A stretch of 64,000 nucleotides of DNA from Bacteroidota bacterium (lineage in GTDB: Bacteria; Bacteroidota; Bacteroidia; Chitinophagales; Chitinophagaceae). The position numbers were made by a program, and so were the translations under genes. The stretch covers positions 124,001 through 188,000 of the forward strand of contig CANHGW010000002.1 of NCBI GenBank assembly GCA_947460175.1. The letters run 5' to 3'. Each line of letters starts with the position of its first letter. The first letter of the stretch is position 1. The notes under the pieces were generated by a model. The model ran no database searches and was not told where the DNA came from. It saw only the letters and a program-made list of their open reading frames with translations. Positions 9,659 through 19,647 of this stretch are shown here, in pieces.

Positions 9659-11680
9659 ATGAAATATATATTAACTAGTTTAATTGTCTTGTTTTCTGTC
9701 GGGTACCTCTTGGCACAAGATGTATCTGTAACAACTGTACCTGCTGCTCGAAAAGTAGGTATACAAGATCCGTTTGAGGTGCAATACGTAATCAGAAATG
9801 CTCGAAACGCACAATCGTTTTCATTGCCACAAATGAAGGATTTACAAGTCCTTGATGGACCATCACGAAGTACGCAAATGATTGAAGTGAACGGACATCG
9901 TACTATGATCGTGCAATTGACCTATGTATTCAAAGCACGTAAAACTGGTCAAGTGGTAATACCCGGTGGAGTCGTCGTATCGGATGGGAGAGAACTTAAG
10001 TCTAATAATGTAACCATTGAAGTAATTAATGGAAGTGTAATGAGTCGACAATCGCGTCGTCAACAAGCAGATCCTTTTGGCGATGAAGATCCATTTGCTG
10101 ATTTATTTGGCGATGAAGATCCGTTTGCTGCTATGCAAAAACATCAGCAACAAATGATGCAGATGATGCAACGACAAATGCAACAATCACCCATGGCGCA
10201 ACGTATGCAACCTCAGCAACGTGCCCAACAACAACCATCTGAATTAATTTCACGAAACGATATTGCCAACAATCTTTTTATTAAAGTAAATGTGGATAAA
10301 AGAAGTGTAATGCTAGGCGAACAAATTACTGTTTCGTATAAACTGTATACACGACTGCCCATGGAAATCAATTTAACCAAATTGCCTTCGTTAAATGGTT
10401 TTTGGAGTCAGGATTTTAAACTACCACAACCGCCCAAACCTGTCAAAGAAATATACAACGGTAAAGAATTTCAAGTATTTGAAATCAAACGAACTGCATT
10501 GTTTCCAACTCAAACAGGAACACTCGAATTAGACGCGGCGGAAGCAGAAGGGATTGCACGTATCTTAAAACCCAAACGTGTTCGGCAAGAAAACCCATTT
10601 GGAGACGATCCGTTTGCCTCAAGTTTTTTTGGATCTATGATGATGAATGATCCTGCTTTCAATGATAGCTATCTTACTACATATGATTATGAAGATATAC
10701 CTGTTAAATTAAAAAGTATGCCAGTAAGTATCACAGTGAATGATATTCCTGTGGCTAACAGACCATCTACTTATGATGGAGCAGTAGGTAATTATACAAT
10801 TGAAAGTAACATCGACAAAACCGAATTGACAACCGATGATGTAGCTACTATTTCGTTTAAGATTACAGGTACAGGTAATTTGAAAATGATAGGTACACCT
10901 GTCATTCGTTTCCCTGAAGATATAGATACCTATGATCCAAAAGTGAGCGATACCATCACCAATACCAATGATATTATTGCAGGTTATAAATCGTTTTTAT
11001 ATTCTTTCACACCACGTATTCCTGGTGCATTTACAATACCGTCCACAGATTTTACTTATTTTGATCCAAATCTAAAGGAGTTTAAAACACTTACGACTCC
11101 TTCATATACATTGCATGTAAAGCCAGGTAAAAATGAAAATCAATCGGCTCAAAATAGATTGCCAAAGGATATTCATGATATTAATGCAACAGCTATAAAA
11201 ATTGAAAAAGTATCTCGATCTATTTTACCTGCAAGTCCATTTTATTGGGGAGGCTTTGCACTGCCATTGCTTGCTTACATAGGGTTAATTGCCTATCGAA
11301 AAAAAGAAGATGAACTTGTAAGTAACACAGTATTATTTAAAAATAAACGTGCAAATAAAATTGCATTGAAGCGATTGGAACAAGCCTCAAATTATTTAAA
11401 AAGTTCTTCCCAAAGTGAATTTTTTGAAGAAACCTCCAAGGCAGTGTGGTTGTACTTAAGTGATAAATTAACTATTCCATTGTCATCTCTTTCTAAAGAG
11501 GTTGCAGCACAGAAAATGAAAGAAAAATCTATTTCGAGTGAATTGCAATCCGAGTTATTTAGAATCACAGATGAATGTGAAATGGCATTATATGCACCCG
11601 ACCGAGGTACAATGAAAATGCATCAAACGTATTCAGATGCTTTCAAATTAATAGGTAAATTAGAAGATGAATTGTCATGA
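9659..11680 (+). CDS. batD: BatD family protein
   Basis: Membrane-anchored periplasmic protein of the Bat (Bacteroides aerotolerance) cluster, with tandem immunoglobulin-like domains. A TTG nine bases upstream is in frame, but the ATG at 9659 gives a clean signal peptide (MKYILTSLIVLF...LLAQ). Residues about 25-135 and 205-300 are beta-rich Ig-like regions; between them is a Gln/Met-rich, Asp-rich linker with a repeated FGDEDPFA block near residues 135-155. A hydrophobic helix near residue 530 is followed by a cytoplasmic tail of about 120 residues containing an alpha-helical domain. It overlaps batE by four bases. The partners batA, batB and batC are not adjacent here, which is unusual since they commonly precede batD. 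Confidence 0.9.
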   Translation: MKYILTSLIVLFSVGYLLAQDVSVTTVPAARKVGIQDPFEVQYVIRNARNAQSFSLPQMKDLQVLDGPSRSTQMIEVNGHRTMIVQLTYVFKARKTGQVVIPGGVVVSDGRELKSNNVTIEVINGSVMSRQSRRQQADPFGDEDPFADLFGDEDPFAAMQKHQQQMMQMMQRQMQQSPMAQRMQPQQRAQQQPSELISRNDIANNLFIKVNVDKRSVMLGEQITVSYKLYTRLPMEINLTKLPSLNGFWSQDFKLPQPPKPVKEIYNGKEFQVFEIKRTALFPTQTGTLELDAAEAEGIARILKPKRVRQENPFGDDPFASSFFGSMMMNDPAFNDSYLTTYDYEDIPVKLKSMPVSITVNDIPVANRPSTYDGAVGNYTIESNIDKTELTTDDVATISFKITGTGNLKMIGTPVIRFPEDIDTYDPKVSDTITNTNDIIAGYKSFLYSFTPRIPGAFTIPSTDFTYFDPNLKEFKTLTTPSYTLHVKPGKNENQSAQNRLPKDIHDINATAIKIEKVSRSILPASPFYWGGFALPLLAYIGLIAYRKKEDELVSNTVLFKNKRANKIALKRLEQASNYLKSSSQSEFFEETSKAVWLYLSDKLTIPLSSLSKEVAAQKMKEKSISSELQSELFRITDECEMALYAPDRGTMKMHQTYSDAFKLIGKLEDELS

Positions 11681-12417
11681 GTAGAATTAAAATCATATCG
11701 ATTCTTATTTTTCTATTTGGTACGTTGATTGCTAAGTCAGAAGGAAATATAATGTTTGAAAAAGCGAATCAACTTTATCACAATAAATTATATGATAGTG
11801 CATCAAATCTTTATCAACAAATGATCAATGATGGATATGCTCATGCCGAATTGTTTTACAATGCGGGGAATGCTTATTATAGAACAAATCAAATTGGAAG
11901 AGCGATTTGGTGTTATAGAAAATCGCAATTATTAAATGATTCTAAATATGTACAGGATAATTTAGCGCTTGCCAATAAGAGAATCAAGCAACCTATTTTA
12001 TCTAGTTCTCCTATATTTTTTATTCGATGGTGGAGGGCTATTTATTCCTTATTTTCAATTAATGGTTGGGCTATTTTTTCATTAAGTTGCTTTTTCATCG
12101 CGTTGGGAATGTTGTTTTTAAAAAAAATAAAATCTTCAATAGGAATTTCTTCACTTATAACGAATACTTTTTTAGGAATGACACTCATTGGATTATTCTT
12201 TATGAGTGTGAGGATGTATCAGCATCAATATCAGTATCGAGGTATTTTGATTGGTGAAGGTATTTCGTTTACAAGTAATACTAAATCTGAATCAATTGAA
12301 TTGAATGAAGGAATAGAAGTAATTTACAAAGGCAAACAAAAACAGGGAATTTTGATTGAATTACCTGATGGAAGGAAGGGTGTCATAAATCCTTCTTATA
12401 TGTTGAAATTAGATTAA
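11677..12417 (+). CDS. batE: BatE-like TPR and SH3-tail membrane protein
   Basis: Second gene of the Bat pair; ATG overlaps the batD stop (ATGA), showing translational coupling. After a signal or anchor segment, residues about 25-100 form TPR-like helices (EKANQLYHNKLYDSASNLY, ELFYNAGNAYYRTNQIGRAIWCYRKS). Two hydrophobic segments follow (about 128-148 and 158-178), and the C-terminal 60 residues resemble an SH3-like beta barrel (GIEVIYKGKQKQGILIELPDGRKGVI). This order is that of BatE. It ends two bases from the convergent CotH gene. Confidence 0.83.
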   Translation: MSRIKIISILIFLFGTLIAKSEGNIMFEKANQLYHNKLYDSASNLYQQMINDGYAHAELFYNAGNAYYRTNQIGRAIWCYRKSQLLNDSKYVQDNLALANKRIKQPILSSSPIFFIRWWRAIYSLFSINGWAIFSLSCFFIALGMLFLKKIKSSIGISSLITNTFLGMTLIGLFFMSVRMYQHQYQYRGILIGEGISFTSNTKSESIELNEGIEVIYKGKQKQGILIELPDGRKGVINPSYMLKLD

Positions 12418-12418
12418 A

Positions 12419-15400
12419 TTATTGTTTTACAAACTTGATGAAATAGTGTTGATCATCATCTAATGTAAATTCAATAAAATAAAAGCCAGTACTTAAGTTT
12501 TTTACATCAATAGAATTTCCTGAAGTTGTTTGTTCAAGTAATATATGTCCAGTAGCATCGATAAGTTTAATGTGTGCTATTTTTTTTGTGCTAGAATAAT
12601 AAAGTGTTTCAAATGCTGGATTAGGATAGACTGAAACTAGTTCGTCTTCCAAGGATGTTGATGATACTTCCAATGGGTAACAGATTGGATTATATACTTT
12701 GCCTGGAGAACCTTCTGGGCAACCTGCAAACCATGATGAAGGATTATTATGATTGCCTATGTATTGTCCATTTTCTAATGTTTTACCTAATCCATTTGGT
12801 TCTGTTGGCCATGGGGTTGTAGTTTGATAACTTACACTATAATAAATTTTACCAGTATTGTCATATAATCGAAGTATGTCTCCACTAGAACTTAATCCGA
12901 ATCCAATTGGACCTAACTTATTTGTAACAGCTGGAAATCGACTGGTAAACTTTGCAGCATCTGAGAATAATGCAATATAAGTTTGAGGTTGAAGGATAGT
13001 ATTAGCAGGAAATACATATACATTATTATCACTTGCATCACGTAAGCTCCATCCGCTCAGATTAAATGCATTATTTGGATCTTTGTTAAATAACTCAAGC
13101 CAATCACCAGCATCAGCAGTAGCCAATGAAGAATAATTAATTTCGGTATAGATTGGATTTTCAATACAAGCAGTGTAAGATACCCCAGGGGATCCGCCTA
13201 TACATCCAGCATACCAAGATGAGGTTACATTAGGGTTAGATGTTGACGTTAATAACTGCAATGTACGTCCATTGCCATCTGTTGTCCATTGCCATGTATC
13301 TGAAAAGTCAACTGAGTAAATCAATCGATTGTCTTTATCCTTTATGATTAATTTTTGTCCTGCATTGTTTAATTTAAAACACATTGGGCCCGTTTTATTA
13401 TTGACTCCAGGATGTTCGGTTGCAAATAATAAACTATCTGCATAGATAACTAATCGGCCGTTGGGAGCTATAGTAGTTCCAAATGGAATAATACAATATT
13501 TTTCATGTCTATCATCATCCATTATCATTGCATTGGATAGGTCAATAGGGGTTTGGCCGTAATTGTGTAATTCAATCCAATCACCAGCATTACGTGTGCT
13601 GTCGCTATGGAAATTTATTTCATCTATACATAAACTGACATTGGCAGCTGTATTACATGCTTGAGTAGTTGGATAAATGTTAGCATCTATCCACGAAAGT
13701 CGTCCTGCTATCCAAGTTTTTAAATAATCAATTTCAGCCTGCCATGAATTGCCAATAAAATTATTTGGCCATATATAAATGCCAATTGTTTGCCACAATG
13801 CAGAATCTCTTACATGAGCTTGTTGCAATAAATTTTTAAAAGAATCAATACGCGCATTGATTGAAGCTGTACTTAATATCCCTTGTCGTAAATCATTGTA
13901 TCGACAGTTTAATAAATTTTTAAACCATTGATCTTGTAACATTTGAAGCATCCAAATGCTACTTCCGCTACCTTGTGCACATCCTAAATTTAATTGCCAA
14001 CCAGTAGTAAGATCTGCATTGCAATAATTTGCATTACCCAGTGTAATATTGAAATCCCAAAATGGTCCAATCGTGAATCGACCACATCGACTATCACGGT
14101 CTTTATGTATATAATTACTAGCTCTGTATCCATCTAGATTATTACTAAGTTCTTCTAGTATAAAAAAATCAACAAAGGAATATACATTCGCATATTTTCT
14201 ATAACCTGTGGTTGGGTTAGAAGCATTTGCACCAAACAGCGAAGATTCAAATGTGTTGATATAATTCACTAAATAATTTTGTTGACTACTCGTTATTTGA
14301 TTCCAATTGGGATCATGATTTTGCATATACACACCTTGATTTGTATTCCATTGGAAGCCACTATTTCCTGTCGACCAATCTACTTTGAATATATAACCAC
14401 CTGTCAATGAATCGCCACTGTTCATCGTATTGGTTAATTTTGCAACATTCACACGATTATCATCACGTTTAATTTTTTCTTGTAATACATATATTCCTTG
14501 ATAGTCGCCATTGATAACCAATTCAATAAATTGAACTCTTGTTGTATACCAATTCATAGCTTTCGCTAAATCATACATAATAGGATTACGCATAAATGTT
14601 TTATCAGTATATGGATTGTCCAAAACCCAATCACTTTCAATAGGCATGCCTAATAGGGATACATTGGAATCAATGCCTGCGGTGTTTACAGTTGAAAATC
14701 CATATGGTTTTTTTGGAAACATTTGAGATGATGACCCACGGTATTCAATGGATATTTTTCCTTTATAATTATTAGCTGTGTCATAAACGCAATTCATTTG
14801 ACCAACACCATTGTATATAATACCCATATTGCATACAATACGAGGATCATCCATGATAGTTTGTCCAAGGGTATTGATGGACATAATTGGAAGATTCGTA
14901 TATAGTGCTGTCATTACATTATACCATGCGGGTGTTGGCAAATAATTGACTGCAGGTGTATTGATACCCAACAATATAAACGGTCTTGAAGTTAAGTCGG
15001 TATTATTGACTGAAGCATTATGTGTTTCGATACATAATTCATTCATGCCGCTTTTTAATAAAGTATCAACTGCCAATGGATTTAATGTGAAATATTCAGG
15101 TTGTAGATTTTGATAAAGTAAAGCTTCATGACTTGCTGAGGCCAATGAGTTATAAGTTGGTACACCAACAATATTCGATCGAGCTATTTCTACGCCATTT
15201 AAATAGGCTACAAAGCCATCATCATAATCCATTGCCAACACAAATGAACCAATTGCACCTGTGTCAATAATATTGAATGAACGTCGCATATATACTGTGA
15301 CCGTATTAGAAGGGATAAGTGTATTGTCATCATTGTCGCCATAACCAGCACCTCCAGGGCCTATGCCCCAACTTGAAGAATTATAATTAGGCAATTGCCA

Positions 15401-15559
15401 ACCAGGAAGGGCTGTATTGGGAACAATAATTTTCCAATTTTGATTATCTAATACACAAGACTCCCAATGATTAATCGTGGTTGCACATTGTGAAAATGCC
15501 ACTTTTGTCAATATCAGTTGACATATAATAAGGATGAACGTGATATTGATTTTTCTCAT
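12419..15559 (-). CDS. CotH-kinase/lamin-tail T9SS cargo protein, copy 2
   Basis: Secreted protein of 1046 residues. Order: signal peptide (to about residue 23); a galactose-binding-like domain (about 30-190, WESCVLDNQNWK, YMRRSFN, YDDGFVAYLNG); a CotH kinase-like domain (about 225-620) with PYTDKTFMRN, YQGIYVLQEKIKRDDNR and the metal-site-like GPFWDFNITLGNANY; two lamin-tail domains (starting near 635 and 800, each with DAGDW(I/L)EL or NAGDWIEL); and a C-terminal type A sorting domain (VSVYPNPAFETL). CotH proteins elsewhere phosphorylate extracellular proteins; whether this one does is unknown. It lies 16 bases downstream of a close paralogue in the same orientation. Confidence 0.9.
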   Translation of the reverse strand: MRKINITFILIICQLILTKVAFSQCATTINHWESCVLDNQNWKIIVPNTALPGWQLPNYNSSSWGIGPGGAGYGDNDDNTLIPSNTVTVYMRRSFNIIDTGAIGSFVLAMDYDDGFVAYLNGVEIARSNIVGVPTYNSLASASHEALLYQNLQPEYFTLNPLAVDTLLKSGMNELCIETHNASVNNTDLTSRPFILLGINTPAVNYLPTPAWYNVMTALYTNLPIMSINTLGQTIMDDPRIVCNMGIIYNGVGQMNCVYDTANNYKGKISIEYRGSSSQMFPKKPYGFSTVNTAGIDSNVSLLGMPIESDWVLDNPYTDKTFMRNPIMYDLAKAMNWYTTRVQFIELVINGDYQGIYVLQEKIKRDDNRVNVAKLTNTMNSGDSLTGGYIFKVDWSTGNSGFQWNTNQGVYMQNHDPNWNQITSSQQNYLVNYINTFESSLFGANASNPTTGYRKYANVYSFVDFFILEELSNNLDGYRASNYIHKDRDSRCGRFTIGPFWDFNITLGNANYCNADLTTGWQLNLGCAQGSGSSIWMLQMLQDQWFKNLLNCRYNDLRQGILSTASINARIDSFKNLLQQAHVRDSALWQTIGIYIWPNNFIGNSWQAEIDYLKTWIAGRLSWIDANIYPTTQACNTAANVSLCIDEINFHSDSTRNAGDWIELHNYGQTPIDLSNAMIMDDDRHEKYCIIPFGTTIAPNGRLVIYADSLLFATEHPGVNNKTGPMCFKLNNAGQKLIIKDKDNRLIYSVDFSDTWQWTTDGNGRTLQLLTSTSNPNVTSSWYAGCIGGSPGVSYTACIENPIYTEINYSSLATADAGDWLELFNKDPNNAFNLSGWSLRDASDNNVYVFPANTILQPQTYIALFSDAAKFTSRFPAVTNKLGPIGFGLSSSGDILRLYDNTGKIYYSVSYQTTTPWPTEPNGLGKTLENGQYIGNHNNPSSWFAGCPEGSPGKVYNPICYPLEVSSTSLEDELVSVYPNPAFETLYYSSTKKIAHIKLIDATGHILLEQTTSGNSIDVKNLSTGFYFIEFTLDDDQHYFIKFVKQ

Positions 15560-15575
15560 AATAAAATAAAGTTAC

Positions 15576-18500
15576 TTATTCTTTTGTAAAACGTCCAACA
15601 TATTGTTGAGCATTATCTAACGTAAAGACGATAAAATAAATGCCTTGGTTGAGAGATGAAATATATAATTGATTTTGATTATTCAATTCTTCAATCACTT
15701 TTTTACCAGTTACATCCAATACTGAAATTGTTTTGATATTCATAGTTGATGAAAAGGAAATCAAATCACTCGCAGGATTTGGATAGATAGTAATATTTTC
15801 TGCTAAAGTAGATTCATTGAAGCCAGCAGGCCAACATACTGGATTATAGGCCTTGCCAGGAGATCCTTCTGGACAGCCAGCAAACCATGATGTAGCTGCA
15901 TTGTGATTGCCATTGTATTGTCCATTTTCCAATGTTTTACCACCAGCATTGGCAGCAGTAGGCCACGGAACAGTTGGTAAATAACAAACACTATAGCGAA
16001 GCAGACCACCATTGTCATATAATTTTACAACATCGCTATTTGCACTTAAACCAAATCCCATTGGTCCTATTTTATTGCTAACAGTAGGAAACCTATTGGT
16101 GAATTTAATACCATCATTATAAACAACTGAATAGCTCTGTGCTGATAGTGTATAGTTAGATGGGAAGTTAAATTTATTATTGTTGCCATCACCAATACTC
16201 CATCCTGTTAAGTTCAATGGTAAATTATTTTTGTTATATAATTCGATCCAGTCACCAGCATCCGCTGTGAGCGATGATGCATAATTGATTTCTGAATAGA
16301 TAGGATTTTCTACACATGGGGTATAGGCAACACCAGGTGAACCTCCTATACATCCAGCATACCAAGAAGTCGATGTATTAGGATTAGCTGCGGTCGATGT
16401 TAATTGTAAGGTGCGACCATTGCCATCTGTGCTGCATTGCCAATTGTCTAAAAAATTGACAGAATAAATAAGTTTATTGTCTTTGTCTTTAATCACTATT
16501 TTTTGTCCGGCATTATTTAATTTAAAACAAAGCGGTCCATATTTATTGGTTACAAATGGGAAGCGATTGGCAAATGCGATGCTATCAGAATATAAAACAA
16601 GGCGAGCTCCCGGAGCTATTGTAGTTCCATTAGGCAATACACAATAATGTTCATATTGATCACCATCTAATATCATGGCATTAGATAAGTCGATAGATGT
16701 AGCACCATAGTTATATATCTCAATCCAGTCTCCGGCATCAATAGTTGAATCGCTATGAAAATTTATTTCATCTATCACTAAACTAACATTCAAAACAGAA
16801 TTACATGCTTGCATAGAAGGATACATATTGGCATCAATCCAATTCATTCGATTTGTAATCCATTGTTTCATAGAGTCAACTTCACCTTGCCAGCTATTGG
16901 CTACCCAGCCATTGGGCCACACATAGTTTCCTATGGTTTGCCATGTAGTAGAATCTCTTACAGCCGCTTGTCTTAAATAGTTGGCATAGGTGTCTATTCT
17001 TGCATGCAAGGAAGTTGTACTTAATATAGTTTGGCGTAGTTCATTGTATCTGCAACTTAATAAGTTTTTAAACCATTGGTCTTGAAGCATTCGATCTATC
17101 CATTTACTACTTCCATCGCCACAACCTTGATACATTTGCCAACCAGTATATTCATACCCATTACAATAATTAGCATTTCCAAAACTCAAATTAAAATCCC
17201 AAAAAGGACCCATTGTAAATCGACCACATTCACTATTCCTGTCCTTATGAATATAGGTACTGAGTCGGTAGCCATCTATGTTATTACTAACTTCATTCAA
17301 TATAAAAAAATCAGCGAACGAATGCACATTGGCAAGTTTACGATAGCCTGTAGTAGGATTCGTTGCATTAGCTCCCCAAAGGACAGATTCAAAATTGTTG
17401 ATATAGTTTTGAAGATAAGTAGTTTGTTGAGATGTTACTTGATTCCAATTAGGATCATGATGTTGTATTGAAACACCTTGAGAAGTTCCCCATCCGCCAC
17501 CACTATTCCCGGTTATTTTATCTATTTTAAAAATATAGCCACCTGTAACAGAGTCGCCTGAATTCATTGTGTTTGTAAGTTTCGCAATATCAACTCGATT
17601 GTCATCTCGTTTTATTTTTTCAAGTAAAACATAAACTCCTTGGTATTGCCCATTGATGACTAGTTCTAAAAATTGAGCGCGGCTTGTATACCAACCCATA
17701 GCTCTTCCAAGGTCATGAATAATTACATCTCGCATAAATGTCTTGTCGGTATAGGGATTCAGCAATATCCAATCACTTTCTTTTGGCATGCCTAAAAGTG
17801 AAGCACTCGAATCCACACCAAGGGTATTTACTGTAGAAAAACCATAGGGCTTCTTTGGAAAACCTTGTGAGGAGGATCCCCTGAATTCAATAGAGATTTT
17901 ACCATTGTAATTGTTGTATGGGTCATATATGCAATTCATATTTCCAACCCCATTGTATATCATACCCATATCGCAAACTATACGAGGATCATCCATGATT
18001 GTTTGCCCCAATGTGTTGATAGTCATAATAGGGAGCTTTGTATATAACGAATAGGGTGGTGTAAACCATGCTGGTGTTGGGGAGTAACTATACGTTGTAT
18101 TTGTAATACCCAGTTGTAAAAAGGGTCTAGATGTTAAATCGGTAGAGTTGGCGGGGAAGTTGTGGGTTTCGACTGCAAGTACATTTGAACCATTTTTTAA
18201 TAAAGTATCTAATGCAATTGAATTGATAACAAAATAATCTGGTTGTTGATTTTGATACAACAAAGCTTCATGGCTAGCAGAAGCAAAACTATTCCAGGTA
18301 GGCGTTCCATTGATATTGGATCTGGCTATTTCTACTCCATTTAAGTAGGCTACAAAGCCGTCATCATAATCCATACAAAAAATTGCAGAAGCAATCAACG
18401 CTGTATCAACAATATTAAACGTGCGACGCATGTATACAGTGGTAGAAGGATTTGTAATGAGTGTATTGTCATCACCATCGCCAAATCCCATGCCACCTGG

Positions 18501-18704
18501 GCCACTTGTCCAAGTGGCATCATTGAATGTGGTTAATTGCCAACCAGCAATAGTGGTTGTAGGAACCTTGTATTTCCATGTTTGATTGTCAAGTACACCT
18601 GATTCCCAATGATGAATCCCGCTACCGCATTGCGCTTTTATAGTTAAACTACTCGATAAAACGCAACATAATAGTAATATAAAAATAATACACTGTCTAT
18701 TCAT
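15576..18704 (-). CDS. CotH-kinase/lamin-tail T9SS cargo protein, copy 1
   Basis: Same architecture as the gene downstream of it: signal peptide ending at KAQ (residue 25), galactose-binding-like domain, CotH kinase-like domain (PYTDKTFMRD, YQGVYVLLEKIKRDDNR, GPFWDFNLSFGNANY), two lamin-tail domains (DAGDWIEIYNYG, DAGDWIELYNKN) and a type A sorting domain (ITIYPNPASDLI). Alignment by eye is continuous across the whole length, so this is a tandem duplication, diverged well beyond recent copy. Lamin-tail domains are common in extracellular proteins of Bacteroidota. The gene is first in its transcription unit. Confidence 0.9.
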   Translation of the reverse strand: MNRQCIIFILLLCCVLSSSLTIKAQCGSGIHHWESGVLDNQTWKYKVPTTTIAGWQLTTFNDATWTSGPGGMGFGDGDDNTLITNPSTTVYMRRTFNIVDTALIASAIFCMDYDDGFVAYLNGVEIARSNINGTPTWNSFASASHEALLYQNQQPDYFVINSIALDTLLKNGSNVLAVETHNFPANSTDLTSRPFLQLGITNTTYSYSPTPAWFTPPYSLYTKLPIMTINTLGQTIMDDPRIVCDMGMIYNGVGNMNCIYDPYNNYNGKISIEFRGSSSQGFPKKPYGFSTVNTLGVDSSASLLGMPKESDWILLNPYTDKTFMRDVIIHDLGRAMGWYTSRAQFLELVINGQYQGVYVLLEKIKRDDNRVDIAKLTNTMNSGDSVTGGYIFKIDKITGNSGGGWGTSQGVSIQHHDPNWNQVTSQQTTYLQNYINNFESVLWGANATNPTTGYRKLANVHSFADFFILNEVSNNIDGYRLSTYIHKDRNSECGRFTMGPFWDFNLSFGNANYCNGYEYTGWQMYQGCGDGSSKWIDRMLQDQWFKNLLSCRYNELRQTILSTTSLHARIDTYANYLRQAAVRDSTTWQTIGNYVWPNGWVANSWQGEVDSMKQWITNRMNWIDANMYPSMQACNSVLNVSLVIDEINFHSDSTIDAGDWIEIYNYGATSIDLSNAMILDGDQYEHYCVLPNGTTIAPGARLVLYSDSIAFANRFPFVTNKYGPLCFKLNNAGQKIVIKDKDNKLIYSVNFLDNWQCSTDGNGRTLQLTSTAANPNTSTSWYAGCIGGSPGVAYTPCVENPIYSEINYASSLTADAGDWIELYNKNNLPLNLTGWSIGDGNNNKFNFPSNYTLSAQSYSVVYNDGIKFTNRFPTVSNKIGPMGFGLSANSDVVKLYDNGGLLRYSVCYLPTVPWPTAANAGGKTLENGQYNGNHNAATSWFAGCPEGSPGKAYNPVCWPAGFNESTLAENITIYPNPASDLISFSSTMNIKTISVLDVTGKKVIEELNNQNQLYISSLNQGIYFIVFTLDNAQQYVGRFTKE

Positions 18705-18848
18705 AAATTTAAAAATAGGCCATTTTATTGAAATTGAAACGGGTTTTTAATCAAATTGAGATGAGAGATATAAGTTTATATGGCTTGGTCCAATTATTCA
18801 TCCATTTCATTTAAACTGATTTTTTATATTTGTCCCATATATATATCA

Positions 18849-19556
18849 GTGGCTAAAAAGAAAACAGGGAGTTCAATCTTTCAAAAAATAAAACGTATTG
18901 TGCTATTTTTAATAGTTTTTAATATAGTCTATATATTGGCTATTAAATGGATAAACCCTCCAATTACAACTGTGATGATAGGTTCATTATTCCAAGGAAA
19001 TGGACTGGATAGAGAGTTTATCTCCTATGAAGAAATGGGACGCAATGCAAAACTAGCTGTGATATGTGCCGAGGATCAGCTATTTCCCGATCACAATGGA
19101 TTCGATTGGAATGCTATCGAAAAGGCTATGAAATATAACAATGATCCTAAGCATAAAAAAACACGTGGGGCTAGTACCATTTCACAACAAACGGCTAAAA
19201 ATGTATTCCTTTGGAATGGGCGAAACTGGATACGTAAGGGGCTTGAGATGTATCACACATTTATGATAGAGCTGATATGGGGTAAAAAAAGAATTTTAGA
19301 AACCTACCTGAATGTAGCTGAAATGGGAAAAGGAATATTTGGAATAGAGTCTGCTTCATTACACTATTTTAAAAAACATGCGAAGGATTTAACTAAAAGC
19401 GAAGCTGCATGGATTGCGGCTATTCTTCCGAATCCAGTTTTATTTTCGGTCGAGAAACCATCCCCTTTGATTATCAAGAGACATAGCTGGATAGTAAATC
19501 AAATGAATTACTTGGATGATGATCCCGAAACGATGAAATTAATCAATGATAAATAA
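18849..19556 (+). CDS. mtgA: Monofunctional peptidoglycan transglycosylase
   Basis: Polymerises lipid II into glycan strands on the outer face of the inner membrane (GT51 family). I prefer the GTG at 18849 (giving MAKKKTGSS, a lysine-rich cytosolic tail before one membrane helix) over the in-frame ATG at 18780, which adds a hydrophobic stretch unlike the family. The donor-site motif is seen as AEDQLFPDHNGFDW, with the catalytic Glu, and the second block is RGASTISQQTAKNVFLW; the third is KKRILETYLNVAEMGKGIFG. About 235 residues is the usual length. Confidence 0.94.
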   Translation: MAKKKTGSSIFQKIKRIVLFLIVFNIVYILAIKWINPPITTVMIGSLFQGNGLDREFISYEEMGRNAKLAVICAEDQLFPDHNGFDWNAIEKAMKYNNDPKHKKTRGASTISQQTAKNVFLWNGRNWIRKGLEMYHTFMIELIWGKKRILETYLNVAEMGKGIFGIESASLHYFKKHAKDLTKSEAAWIAAILPNPVLFSVEKPSPLIIKRHSWIVNQMNYLDDDPETMKLINDK

Positions 19557-19647
19557 CCAGAAATGTTAATTTGTACCTATATCTCTTTCAGATAGTGTAC
19601 TTCAAATTTAAGTTTTGTATTACTTTGCAGTATTAAATTTAAATAAT

